Shown here one piece after another: positions 31,189 to 38,110 of a stretch of DNA of 39,828 nt (the stretch's first letter is position 1; every line of letters starts with the position of its first letter). The stretch lies in IMG/VR virus record IMGVR_UViG_3300042296_001394, positions 1-39,828 of that record, one strand, 5' to 3'. The notes beneath the pieces are model-generated. The model ran no database searches and had not been told where the DNA came from. It worked only from the letters and a program-made list of their open reading frames with translations. This stretch comes from a virus. The position numbers and the translations under genes were made by a program.

Positions 31189-33071
31189 TACTCAGCTCCT
31201 TCTTTACTGTTCCAAAACGATTTAAGCGGTATCGCCACGGCATTTTCGCTGCCGCCTGGGTTGAACCGGATTTTAAGCCCGCTGATGCATCCGTCGATTT
31301 TTTGCATCGACTGTATCCATTTTCCGGCTTCCCACTGGCTGCGCGAAAACAGGTCGCACAAGGGCGATGACGTGGGATAGGCGACCGCCAGATAGGCATT
31401 TTCGTCCTGCAACCACGCGTCTTTTATTTTGCGTTTACGGTCGATTGTTTCAAAACGGATAAGGCGCAGGCCAACGGTTTTCAGGCGTTCACGTGCTTTC
31501 TGGTCGATGCCGTGGCTTTCATTTGTTACTGGGTCGATGATTGGCTTTAATGCCCGGTCGATCCACTGCCCAACCGTTTCCGCCGCCGCGCCATGTGCGC
31601 CTTGCAATGTCTTGGCGAGGAGGAACGGCATAACCGTTTCGGTATCGCTTAACGCCTCACCCTTGCCGACGGCTAACATCGGCAGGATCAACCGGGTCCA
31701 TGCTTTTTCAGTCGGGTTTTCTGCATCTTCGGTGCGATTGCGCGGCGCATCGTCAAACAACAGCAGATCGGCGCAGGCCAACAATGTGCCAAATGTGTCG
31801 GCCCATCGTCCACTATAGCCATGGCTTGAAATTTCGCGCTTATATGTCGCCAGCGTTTCGGCAAGGCGCGGCCATTGTTGCACCATGCGGCGGTGCATTT
31901 TGCGTCCGATTTCGCGCCAATAGGACACATCGAAACTTAACGGCGCAACCCCTTCTGGCACCTGAAGCATGTCCAGCTTGGCAACACGGTTGCGATGTTC
32001 GCCCTTCAATGGCGCGTGCAGGACGCACGACAACATGAAACAGCTTTGCGCCGTAAATTCCTGCGCCTTGTGATCTTGTGACCCTCTAATGATTTTGCCG
32101 CCCGACGACGCCTTTTTCATCAGGTTCAATATCGCAATTTGGCGCTCTCCATTATCGTCGCCCTCGGCTTCGTCGAGCAGGAAAGGCAAGGTATCGTCAC
32201 CCAATATTTGCCGTATTGCCGCTTCGCTGGCATCTTCGGCAAACAAGGTCCAATCGCCATGCAACGCACGAAACAGGCTTTGTAAATAGCTTTTACCCGC
32301 AGCGGTCGGGCCGGTGGCAAGCACATGGCTGCGCCACGTCAATGCGCCGCAAATGTGCATCTGTGCCGAAAAACCCAAAAGCAATAATGTCGCTGCATCT
32401 TGTTCACGAAAGAACCATCGGTTGAACAATGCGCGAAGCTGCTTTCCTTCCTCGACCGTGCTGATGTCTTTGGCGGGTGCGGGCAATGTCGGCAGCGCGG
32501 GGAAATAACTTTCCCCAACGCGGCCTGCCTTCACAACGCTAATCGGCTGATCGGTCTGTGCCCCGCGCCAGTCGGTGGCGCTGGACAACATGACACGGTT
32601 GCCCATGTGCAGTATTAACTGTGTATCGTCATCCCGCGACCGGTGGGCCCCACGGCCAAACACACGGTTGACCGGGTTAAATATGCCCTTGGCATAGCAG
32701 GCGGACAATAAATCGACCTGGACTTCTTTTTGGTTGAACCCGTCTTTAACCGGCTCGCTTTGCCCTTTGCCCGGCTGTTTCCATTGCGGCCAGCGTTCGT
32801 CGAGATATTCACAGCCGCCAAAAAGCAGGATCAAGTCCCCTTTTTTGCAGTCTGTTTTCATGTTTATGATCTGGCTAGACGCATCAAGCACCCAAATGCT
32901 TTGCCCTTGCACGCCCAACGCGGTCACAGGACAATTTTCGGGCAAATAGCTGAACAATTGCCTTTCCTCGCGCTGCTCCTGCGACTTTGCCTTCCGCCGC
33001 CGCATATCGGGCGCGGGCTGCGGAGTCGCCGCTGCGGCGGCAACCGCCTCGATGTTGCTGGAATCGGTCAA
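31188..33071 (-). CDS. Replicative helicase/NTPase of the primase operon
   Basis: A TTG at 33071 overlaps the upstream stop (TTGA) with AGGTGA just before it; a GTG at 33122 is the alternative and would overlap by 55 bases. The 627-residue form has Walker A GPTAAGKSY at about 254-262 and Walker B LPFLLDEAEGDD at about 295-306, after an N-terminal region containing conserved FNPVNRVFGRG. The layout resembles DUF927- or D5-like phage helicases. It probably works with the adjacent primase at the prophage origin. Confidence 0.82.
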   Translation of the reverse strand: MTDSSNIEAVAAAAATPQPAPDMRRRKAKSQEQREERQLFSYLPENCPVTALGVQGQSIWVLDASSQIINMKTDCKKGDLILLFGGCEYLDERWPQWKQPGKGQSEPVKDGFNQKEVQVDLLSACYAKGIFNPVNRVFGRGAHRSRDDDTQLILHMGNRVMLSSATDWRGAQTDQPISVVKAGRVGESYFPALPTLPAPAKDISTVEEGKQLRALFNRWFFREQDAATLLLLGFSAQMHICGALTWRSHVLATGPTAAGKSYLQSLFRALHGDWTLFAEDASEAAIRQILGDDTLPFLLDEAEGDDNGERQIAILNLMKKASSGGKIIRGSQDHKAQEFTAQSCFMLSCVLHAPLKGEHRNRVAKLDMLQVPEGVAPLSFDVSYWREIGRKMHRRMVQQWPRLAETLATYKREISSHGYSGRWADTFGTLLACADLLLFDDAPRNRTEDAENPTEKAWTRLILPMLAVGKGEALSDTETVMPFLLAKTLQGAHGAAAETVGQWIDRALKPIIDPVTNESHGIDQKARERLKTVGLRLIRFETIDRKRKIKDAWLQDENAYLAVAYPTSSPLCDLFSRSQWEAGKWIQSMQKIDGCISGLKIRFNPGGSENAVAIPLKSFWNSKEGAE

Positions 33072-33658
33072 CTGTTCACCTGTGGATATCGGCAACGGAC
33101 CTTCAACCCATGCAGCGGGCACGTCACAATGCCATCGGCATCGGGTTCAAATTGCGACAAATCGACCTTTTTATGAGGGCACAGCAACCGTCCATCGGGG
33201 CGTTGAATTGCGCCTGCCGGATCGGTGAACCGCGACCACATTATATGTTCTTCACTCGGCTTAAACGGCAAGGGCCAATGCAATTCAAGATTTGTGCATT
33301 TGCGCTTTTCTAAAGTGGGTTTGCGCGGGATCGGGCCGTATTTTTTCACATTACATTCACGGTCCTGATCAATTTCCGACAAAGGCCAGATGTTATATTT
33401 ACGGAATAAAAAAGTTTCGCCACCGCGCCATCTCGTCTCTTCCTTAAAAGCTACGCGCTGCTGCTTACGCGTCAGAAAACGCGCGTCGATGTGATAGTGT
33501 ATCGGCATAAAGCCTATTTCGGCGTCATGATGTGGTGGGCCGATAACTGGCCATGATGCAACCATTCCATGCCAATCATAACGGACGCATGGCACCAGAT
33601 AATATTTCCCGACAACCGGCGGTTCGCGCAGGTCAGTGATTTTTTGCAACTTGCTCAC
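33068..33658 (-). CDS. Rieske-type [2Fe-2S] protein in the phage replication operon
   Basis: The 196-residue protein has a C-terminal Rieske signature: Cys160-x-His162, 17 residues, Cys180-x2-His183 (LCPHKKVDL... and VTCPLHGLKV), exactly the C-x-H/C-x2-H ligand spacing. The N-terminal part (residues 1-150) is aromatic-rich (VRYDWHGMVASWPVIGPPHHDAEIGF) and not recognised. GTG start overlaps the primase stop (GTGA), and its stop overlaps the helicase start. A redox-active cluster next to primase and helicase is unusual. Cluster binding is inferred from the motif only. Confidence 0.8.
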   Translation of the reverse strand: MSKLQKITDLREPPVVGKYYLVPCVRYDWHGMVASWPVIGPPHHDAEIGFMPIHYHIDARFLTRKQQRVAFKEETRWRGGETFLFRKYNIWPLSEIDQDRECNVKKYGPIPRKPTLEKRKCTNLELHWPLPFKPSEEHIMWSRFTDPAGAIQRPDGRLLCPHKKVDLSQFEPDADGIVTCPLHGLKVRCRYPQVNS

Positions 33659-34743
33659 GCTGCGCTCTCCATCTTCACACCGCGCAACACATCGTTGAAA
33701 TCCTTATATTCATGCGGCGGCCATAGGATGCTGACACCGCGCACTTCGCCGTCCGTCGTCATTTGTTGGTCGGCTTGCTCTTGTTGCAATGCGATGCACG
33801 CTTCCAATGCGGCAACCGCATCGCGCGGCTTGTCGGGCTGGCGCTTGTCCCATTGCCCGACGATCACCAGGTCGCCCGCTTGGGCTGGCAATATCAACGA
33901 ACCAATTTTATCCAGCGTCCCCGCCGCCAATACCCGCCGCGTTGGGTCCACCATTGCGATGGTGAGCGCGTCTTCAATCCCCTCGCTGACATAGACGGGC
34001 GTGCCCGCGTCGATATCGCGCAGCGTCTTTGTGCAACTGCCTTTATGGATCGGCATGGCCGCGCCTTTGAACCCACCTAAAATCGACTTTGGTGTATCAA
34101 GATTGGCTTTCACCCAACCTTTGCCCGTATGCTCCAAAAACGTGCGGTGCGTGGCGATATGCTTGCCATCGATGCCGATTATTGCGGTGACGACGGCGGG
34201 GATATTGCGCCGTAATTCGGCGTTCCAGCAATCATGCCGATATCGGATTGCGCCCGGCAACTTACCTAATTTGCTAAAATCAATGTGGCGACCCTCAAAA
34301 TATTTCTGCGCGGGCGTGTCCTTCATCGGCGCGGCAAATTGCCACAATCCGCGCGCCGACTCCTGCTTTTGCTTGGCCGCTTCTTCCTCGCTGCGCTGGC
34401 GTTCAATGCGGCGCTGCTCGACCTCGGCGCGGTTGGCCGGCGTATCAAACGAAATCCCTGCATCGGCCTCAAGCATCCGCAGCGCATCCATAAACGTCAT
34501 GCTTTTGCGCTCAATCACATATTTGATCACATCGCCGTTCCAGCCACAGCCAAAACATTGCGCAAATTGCTTGGCGTCATTGATCATGAAACTGCCTGTG
34601 CGCTCACCGTGGAACGGGCAACAGGCTTCTTGTTCGCTGCCCTTCTTGGTTAGTTTCAGGTCGACGCCGACAATAGACGACATCGGCACGCGGTCCTTGA
34701 CCGCCCGTGCGCGCGCCTGAAGGTCTGTGGTCCCCACCTTCAT
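33655..34743 (-). CDS. DNA primase (CHC2 zinc finger and Toprim)
   Basis: The 362-residue protein has a CHC2-type zinc finger (Cys42-Pro-Phe-His45, Cys63-x2-Cys66 in CFGCGWNGDVI) and a Toprim domain beginning TPVYVSEGIEDALTIAM (about 248-264, acidic Glu254) followed by LVIVGQWDK (about 292-300). It is a short phage primase without a fused helicase; the helicase is the separate downstream gene. It makes primers for phage replication. The start lies nine bases after a readthrough ORF. Confidence 0.9.
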   Translation of the reverse strand: MKVGTTDLQARARAVKDRVPMSSIVGVDLKLTKKGSEQEACCPFHGERTGSFMINDAKQFAQCFGCGWNGDVIKYVIERKSMTFMDALRMLEADAGISFDTPANRAEVEQRRIERQRSEEEAAKQKQESARGLWQFAAPMKDTPAQKYFEGRHIDFSKLGKLPGAIRYRHDCWNAELRRNIPAVVTAIIGIDGKHIATHRTFLEHTGKGWVKANLDTPKSILGGFKGAAMPIHKGSCTKTLRDIDAGTPVYVSEGIEDALTIAMVDPTRRVLAAGTLDKIGSLILPAQAGDLVIVGQWDKRQPDKPRDAVAALEACIALQQEQADQQMTTDGEVRGVSILWPPHEYKDFNDVLRGVKMESAA

Positions 34744-34752
34744 GATCCAAAC

Positions 34753-35103
34753 CTATCCTGTCGTTTCAGCATGGCGGACACCCACGGCGAATACAGCTTC
34801 GCCATGAATGCCCGCGTCATTGGCCCGGCGCTCACCCGAAACGTGGGAAAACGGGTCGCCGGACCCATGATTGGTTGCAGGGGTCGGACTCGAACCGACG
34901 ACCTCTTGGGTATGAACCAAGCAAGCTACCGCTGCTCCACCCTGCAATCTGTGAAATATTTCAGATATCGACTTGACCTTATGCCGCTCGGTCCCGCGTT
35001 TGCTGCCGTCAGGGCCATAAAGTTCGGGACAAGCGCCAAGCACCTGCGCGCGCCGCTTACGCGTTTCCCATCCTTTGATCGAAGCGGCGCGGCTATCACG
35101 CAC
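34753..35103 (-). CDS. Possible small gene reading through the phage tRNA
   Basis: A GTG at 35103 overlaps the upstream stop region and begins a 116-codon frame with a basic N-terminus (RDSRAASIKGWETRKRRA). After about 52 codons it enters the tRNA gene, where it spells HTQEVVGSSPTPATN, the usual translation of tRNA sequence, and ends nine bases before the primase. The first half could be a genuine small DNA-binding protein truncated or extended by the tRNA. Coding status is uncertain. Confidence 0.35.
   Translation of the reverse strand: MRDSRAASIKGWETRKRRAQVLGACPELYGPDGSKRGTERHKVKSISEIFHRLQGGAAVACLVHTQEVVGSSPTPATNHGSGDPFSHVSGERRANDAGIHGEAVFAVGVRHAETTG
34872..34946 (-). tRNA. Phage-encoded tRNA-Met(CAT), initiator-like
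   Basis: A complete cloverleaf folds on the minus strand: acceptor TGCAGGG/CCCTGCA, D-stem GAGC/GCTT, anticodon stem CTTGG/CCAAG with loop TTCATAC (anticodon CAT), T-stem GTCGG/CCGAC with TTCGAGT loop, discriminator A and encoded CCA. A11:U24 in the D-stem is an initiator-type feature; the T1:A72 pair and only two G:C pairs next to the anticodon loop are less typical. It lies inside the leftward replication operon. Confidence 0.88.
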
Positions 35104-35359
35104 GGTGAGACCAATCCTTATCTGCAATTGGCGTGATTACGCCACCATCTGTGATAAGCGTATCGGGGTCACTGTTCCATGATGGCTGAAATTGCGCCGC
35201 TTCGCGCGCCCGGTCCGGCACCCGCCGCGCCGCCGCCAATTCCTTTTCCAACTGTTCACATGCCGCAGGCGGCAGGCCAATGCGGAAATCACGGATGAAC
35301 AACTGCACCTCGCCCTTATTCTCGTTCCACACGATCTGGATATCGATATCGGCTTTCAT
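35096..35359 (-). CDS. Small hypothetical protein downstream of the leftward regulator
   Basis: The ATG at 35359 overlaps the regulator stop (ATGA) and has AAGG just upstream, giving 87 residues. MKADIDIQIVWNENKGEVQLFIRDFRIGLPP suggests a small beta-hairpin protein, followed by a helix (ACEQLEKELAAARRVPDRAREAAQF). No motif was recognised. Its start and coupling show that it is co-transcribed with the regulator in the replication operon. Confidence 0.7.
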   Translation of the reverse strand: MKADIDIQIVWNENKGEVQLFIRDFRIGLPPAACEQLEKELAAARRVPDRAREAAQFQPSWNSDPDTLITDGGVITPIADKDWSHRA

Positions 35360-35676
35360 GCTACCTTCTCCATAATCTGAAATAACTGGCGCGGGCATTT
35401 GCCGTGCGTGCATCCTTGCACAACCGGGTCACGCAACCGTCGTTCGCATGTCGCGCACAGCAACGGGCCATCGACGGTTTCAAACCAATCGTGTCGATCC
35501 ACAATATCATCATCATGCAATTTGTTGATGATAGCTTTGGACGGGAAGGCAATTAAGCCTGTCTCCCATTTATAAACCCTTTGCTTGTTAACGCCGAAAC
35601 GCGCACCAAACTGGGCCTGCGTCAAACCGAATGCCTCACGGAACGCTTTGATCTTGTGTGCTGCTAAACTAATCAT
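35356..35676 (-). CDS. XRE-family regulator with C-terminal Cys cluster (Cro-like)
   Basis: The 106-residue protein has a helix-turn-helix domain (about residues 5-55, AFREAFGLTQAQFGARFGVNKQRVYKWETG) and a C-terminal cluster of Cys74, Cys77, Cys89, Cys94 with His91, suggestive of a zinc knuckle. It begins the leftward replication operon. Its promoter predicts transcription starting about at the ATG, so the mRNA may be leaderless; no Shine-Dalgarno is seen. By position it is the Cro-like partner of the divergent repressor gene. Confidence 0.82.
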   Translation of the reverse strand: MISLAAHKIKAFREAFGLTQAQFGARFGVNKQRVYKWETGLIAFPSKAIINKLHDDDIVDRHDWFETVDGPLLCATCERRLRDPVVQGCTHGKCPRQLFQIMEKVA

Positions 35677-35678
35677 GC

Positions 35679-35711
35679 TTGTCAGTAACCATAGAAGATA
35701 CTATGTGGCAA
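35679..35711. promoter_or_regulatory. Overlapping divergent promoters with shared operator (site 2)
   Basis: Rightward: TTGTCA (35679-35684), 17-bp spacer, TATGTG (35702-35707). Leftward: TTGCCA (35711-35706), 18-bp spacer, TACTGA (35687-35682). Each -35 overlaps or abuts the other promoter's -10, and the operator copy GTATCTTCTATGGTTACTG, read leftward, fills the space between. Polymerase binding in the two directions would be mutually exclusive. The leftward start predicts a leaderless regulator mRNA. Confidence 0.7.
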
Positions 35712-35750
35712 TAATAAATTTCACTGAATTACCAATTTTGGATTTTTAAG

Positions 35751-36143
35751 ATGACCGCACATATTGTAAAATTTCCCTCGATGGCACGAAAAACCTTATC
35801 CGATTATCCGAACCGTGTGCGCTTTTGGCGTGATCAGGTCGGATTGAAACAAGAAGAGCTTGGAAAGCTTGTTGGTCTCAGCAAGGTGCAGATTTCTCGC
35901 ATTGAACTGGGACAACGCGACTTAAACTTTGGTTATGCGCGGCGGATTGCGGCTGCATTGGGCGTTGCGACCGCTGACCTATTGACCGAATTGGATAATC
36001 CGGTTGCTGCCGATCCAAAGCTGAGCGAAATTAATAAGAATTACCGCCTGGCAACTGACGAAGGCCGCAATACGATTGCTGCCGTGGCGCAAAGCAGCGC
36101 ACAATTCCGCGCTGGACCAAAAATACTCCCTTTCGCCGTCTGA
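35751..36143 (+). CDS. XRE-family phage repressor (CI-like candidate)
   Basis: The 130-residue protein has a helix-turn-helix domain at about residues 22-78 (RVRFWRDQVGLKQEELGKLVGLSKVQISRIELGQRDLNF) and a short C-terminal tail without a LexA/CI-type peptidase domain. It is transcribed alone from the bidirectional switch and ends at a strong terminator, as expected for a lysogenic repressor. It is the best candidate to bind the five operator copies. Loss of repression would need antirepressor rather than RecA-driven cleavage; the BRO-N protein fits that role (inference). Confidence 0.8.
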   Translation: MTAHIVKFPSMARKTLSDYPNRVRFWRDQVGLKQEELGKLVGLSKVQISRIELGQRDLNFGYARRIAAALGVATADLLTELDNPVAADPKLSEINKNYRLATDEGRNTIAAVAQSSAQFRAGPKILPFAV

Positions 36144-36173
36144 TAAAGCCCAACTGACCGCCCAAAATTTTCG

Positions 36174-36208
36174 GCCGCGCTGCGCAATCTGTGCAGCGCG
36201 GCTTTTTT
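36174..36208 (+). terminator. Rho-independent terminator of the repressor gene
   Basis: A perfect 10-bp stem GCCGCGCTGC (36174-36183) and GCAGCGCGGC (36193-36202) with a 9-base loop is followed by TTTTTT. It isolates the repressor from the rightward operon at 36308. Confidence 0.9.
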
Positions 36209-36248
36209 GTGTCGCATATCGCCAGTATCTCCTATGGTAATTTTTTTG

Positions 36249-36277
36249 TTGCACTCGGTATCTTATATGGTTACTAT
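36249..36277 (+). promoter_or_regulatory. Operator-bearing rightward promoter of the integrase operon (site 3)
   Basis: TTGCAC (36249-36254), 17-bp spacer and TACTAT (36272-36277) enclose GTATCTTATATGGTTACTA, the best match to the operator consensus. The first gene starts at 36308 with AGGAG eight bases upstream. A second half-operator-like GAGTTACC lies at 36290-36297. Confidence 0.78.
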
Positions 36278-36307
36278 TTAAAGCGACCGAGTTACCAGGA
36301 GACTTCA

Positions 36308-36733
36308 ATGCAACCAAATAATAATTTTCACTTGGCGCACGACGGCAGCAACATATTGCCGTTCCCTGTTGCCGCAATAGACGAAATGCCGCGCGCAATA
36401 CCAAGCCTGCGTGATCGCATGACCTTTAATGAGGTTGCGCGCGAAATGTGCCTCGACTGGCATAAGCGCAACTGTGGCATTATCGAAAAACTACGCAGCT
36501 TGCACCGGCATCAATCCATGCCGTTGCCCGAAAATCCCCGCTTTAAATCGGGTGTTCCTTGCAAGGGTGCGGAAAATATCTGCGCACACAGCATTTGGTC
36601 GCGCCAGAAATTTATGGCGTGGAAACATCGCGGGGCCGAACAAGTCGGTATTGGCCCTGCCGAAAGGCGCGCTGTGGAAGGACGCTTGGCCCGCAACGCT
36701 GCCTTGGTGGCTGGCACATCGGGTGCCCTATGA
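36308..36733 (+). CDS. Hypothetical early protein, first gene of the integrase operon
   Basis: The 141-residue protein begins after AGGAG at a good distance. It contains MTFNEVAREMCLDWHKRNCGIIEKLRSLHRH (about 38-68) and a later basic segment (IWSRQKFMAWKHRG), with four Cys residues in the region. A DNA- or RNA-binding role is possible but no family is recognised. It is coupled by ATGA to a small membrane peptide. Confidence 0.72.
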   Translation: MQPNNNFHLAHDGSNILPFPVAAIDEMPRAIPSLRDRMTFNEVAREMCLDWHKRNCGIIEKLRSLHRHQSMPLPENPRFKSGVPCKGAENICAHSIWSRQKFMAWKHRGAEQVGIGPAERRAVEGRLARNAALVAGTSGAL

Positions 36734-36873
36734 AAAAGATTATCCGCGAACGGCTTTACAGCTTTCTGGAAAACAATCTGGCCATTGGCTTTGCCATGTG
36801 CCTGATTGCCGCCGGTGGCATCGGCGCGGCATGGGCAAAGTTTGAAGCCCTCACATCGGCCACCCCTTTATGA
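36730..36873 (+). CDS. Small membrane peptide (47 aa)
   Basis: ATGA-coupled to both neighbours. The peptide has a basic start (MKKIIRERLYSFLENN) and one membrane segment (about 17-36, LAIGFAMCLIAAGGIGAAWA). Similar one-helix phage peptides can affect host membrane or exclude other phages; nothing specific can be read here. Confidence 0.62.
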   Translation: MKKIIRERLYSFLENNLAIGFAMCLIAAGGIGAAWAKFEALTSATPL

Positions 36874-37043
36874 ATTTGGCGAGCCTTCGAAAAGCTGCCA
36901 AAGCGCGTCGCTTTGCCCACCCCGGGTTCGACGCGTCCAACCTGCCCGTGCCTTGCTTTCCCCATTTTCGGGATGATGGAGCCGAAGACGACCAAAGGTC
37001 AATTCACCTGCAAGGCGCGGGCTTTTTTGGCGGCATCGCATGA
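36870..37043 (+). CDS. Small hypothetical protein (57 aa)
   Basis: A basic N-terminus (MNLASLRKAAKARRFAHPGF) is followed by DASNLPVPCFPHFRDDGAEDDQR. It is too short for usual ORF calling, but its ATG and TGA overlap the neighbouring genes (ATGA at both ends). Function unknown; no motif recognised. Confidence 0.58.
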   Translation: MNLASLRKAAKARRFAHPGFDASNLPVPCFPHFRDDGAEDDQRSIHLQGAGFFGGIA

Positions 37044-37192
37044 CCAATAGCCGCCCGCCTATATCACTTTCCGAAAAACGCCGCCGCGAACGGCTTTACG
37101 CCGAACAGCGCAGCTTGAATTGGTGCAGCAATCTTGGCCGTGTTGGCCATGTCGGAAGCAGGAGCCAGAAAAATGGACAGCCCAGCATTTGA
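37040..37192 (+). CDS. Small basic protein (50 aa)
   Basis: The ATG overlaps the previous stop. The peptide is strongly basic (SEKRRRERLYAEQRSLNW) and ends GSRSQKNGQPSI, overlapping the next gene by 20 bases in another frame. A role in nucleic acid binding is possible. Coding is supported mainly by the unbroken overlap chain. Confidence 0.52.
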   Translation: MTNSRPPISLSEKRRRERLYAEQRSLNWCSNLGRVGHVGSRSQKNGQPSI

Positions 37193-37577
37193 TCGCCCGC
37201 CGCTCGAAGCATCGACGGACTTGTTCGACGGCACACCCGCTGCGCCGCCGCGCCTCAAAGAACGCGATGAATTGAACAGCGCGCAACAGGCAACGCTTGA
37301 CCGGCTTATGCGGCATCCGGCTGCCTTGCTGGACGTCAATAAGCTCCGTATGGAACAAGTGACCAAACACGGCCACAGCGACGAAAGCGACGCGGAGGAA
37401 CGGCTTATCAATATGATTGGCCGCTCCCGCGAACGCCTGACCGACGCCATGGAATATTGCGGTGGAAACGAAGCCACCAACTTCGACTATATCCGCCGCA
37501 AACTGGCCATCAGCGCCGCTCTATCCATGGCCGCAATGGACTGGATCGACAATTTTCAACCAAAGAATGAAAACTAA
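37173..37577 (+). CDS. Hypothetical phage protein, possibly related to a MazG-like phage family
   Basis: AGGAG eight bases upstream favours the ATG at 37173, giving 134 residues. The part KLRMEQVTKHGHSDESDAEERLINMIGRSRERLTDAMEY and RRKLAISAALSMAAMDWID resembles the helical pattern of a small phage family with conserved hydrophobic AAL-AAMDWID endings, but catalytic acids cannot be assigned. No transmembrane segment is evident. Confidence 0.65.
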   Translation: MDSPAFDRPPLEASTDLFDGTPAAPPRLKERDELNSAQQATLDRLMRHPAALLDVNKLRMEQVTKHGHSDESDAEERLINMIGRSRERLTDAMEYCGGNEATNFDYIRRKLAISAALSMAAMDWIDNFQPKNEN

Positions 37578-37578
37578 A

Positions 37579-37872
37579 ATGGCCAACTTACCCGAAACCA
37601 CAAACCCTATGGTTGCCGTCGCGCAAGGGGCGGTAGCATCGGTGCAAGCGGCGTTTCTCAAACGCTTTGACAAGTCGATCGACGTCACTGTCCACAAGTT
37701 CGTGGATCCAGCAACGCACAAACCGGCCATCGAATTCCGTTTCAGCCCGACGAAGCCGGGCTTGCTACCCACGGCTATCGAAAAGGCATTTTTCGACGGT
37801 TTTATGGCTGGATATCAGCAATGCCATCATGTCGTCTGCAACATGTTTACGATTGAACAACCGGTGAATTGA
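37579..37872 (+). CDS. Hypothetical phage protein (97 aa)
   Basis: The ATG at 37579 is one base after the upstream stop; an in-frame ATG at 37567 is also possible. The product contains FDKSIDVTVHKFVDPATHKPAIEFRFSP and a helical C-terminal part with AIEKAFFDGFMAGYQQCHHVVCNMF. It has no recognised domain. A weak hairpin (GGGCG/CGCCC) lies between this gene and the next. Confidence 0.65.
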   Translation: MANLPETTNPMVAVAQGAVASVQAAFLKRFDKSIDVTVHKFVDPATHKPAIEFRFSPTKPGLLPTAIEKAFFDGFMAGYQQCHHVVCNMFTIEQPVN

Positions 37873-37921
37873 CAAAACCACGGGGGCGGCGCAACGTGTC
37901 GCCCTTAATGATGATTGGCAG

Positions 37922-38110
37922 ATGGAGGCCGACTTGACTATTTCCAACACCGAAGAATTCCGCTCCCTTGTGGACCGGCATGGTGGCCCGGCTGCCGTTT
38001 CTCGAAAATTTGATGTCGGACGGCGATCACTTAATCGGCTGCTCAATGGCTCTCAACCACCGCCGAACAATTTGCTCGATGAAATGCGCACGGCAAAGGT
38101 GCCATCATGA
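37922..38110 (+). CDS. Small HTH protein upstream of integrase (excisionase or regulator candidate)
   Basis: The 62-residue product contains a single helix-turn-helix-like segment, FRSLVDRHGGPAAVSRKFDVGRRSLNRLLNG (about residues 13-43). GGAGG lies inside the annotated start, so a TTG at 37934 may be the real start. It is coupled to the integrase by ATGA. This is the usual place for an excisionase or integrase regulator; a winged-helix excisionase fold is not obvious. Confidence 0.62.
   Translation: MEADLTISNTEEFRSLVDRHGGPAAVSRKFDVGRRSLNRLLNGSQPPPNNLLDEMRTAKVPS

Noticed and set aside
34771-35136. Rightward 121-codon ORF
   Set aside because: It is the antisense reading of the tRNA and adjoining leftward genes (GRTRTDDLLGMNQASYRCS is a typical reverse tRNA translation).
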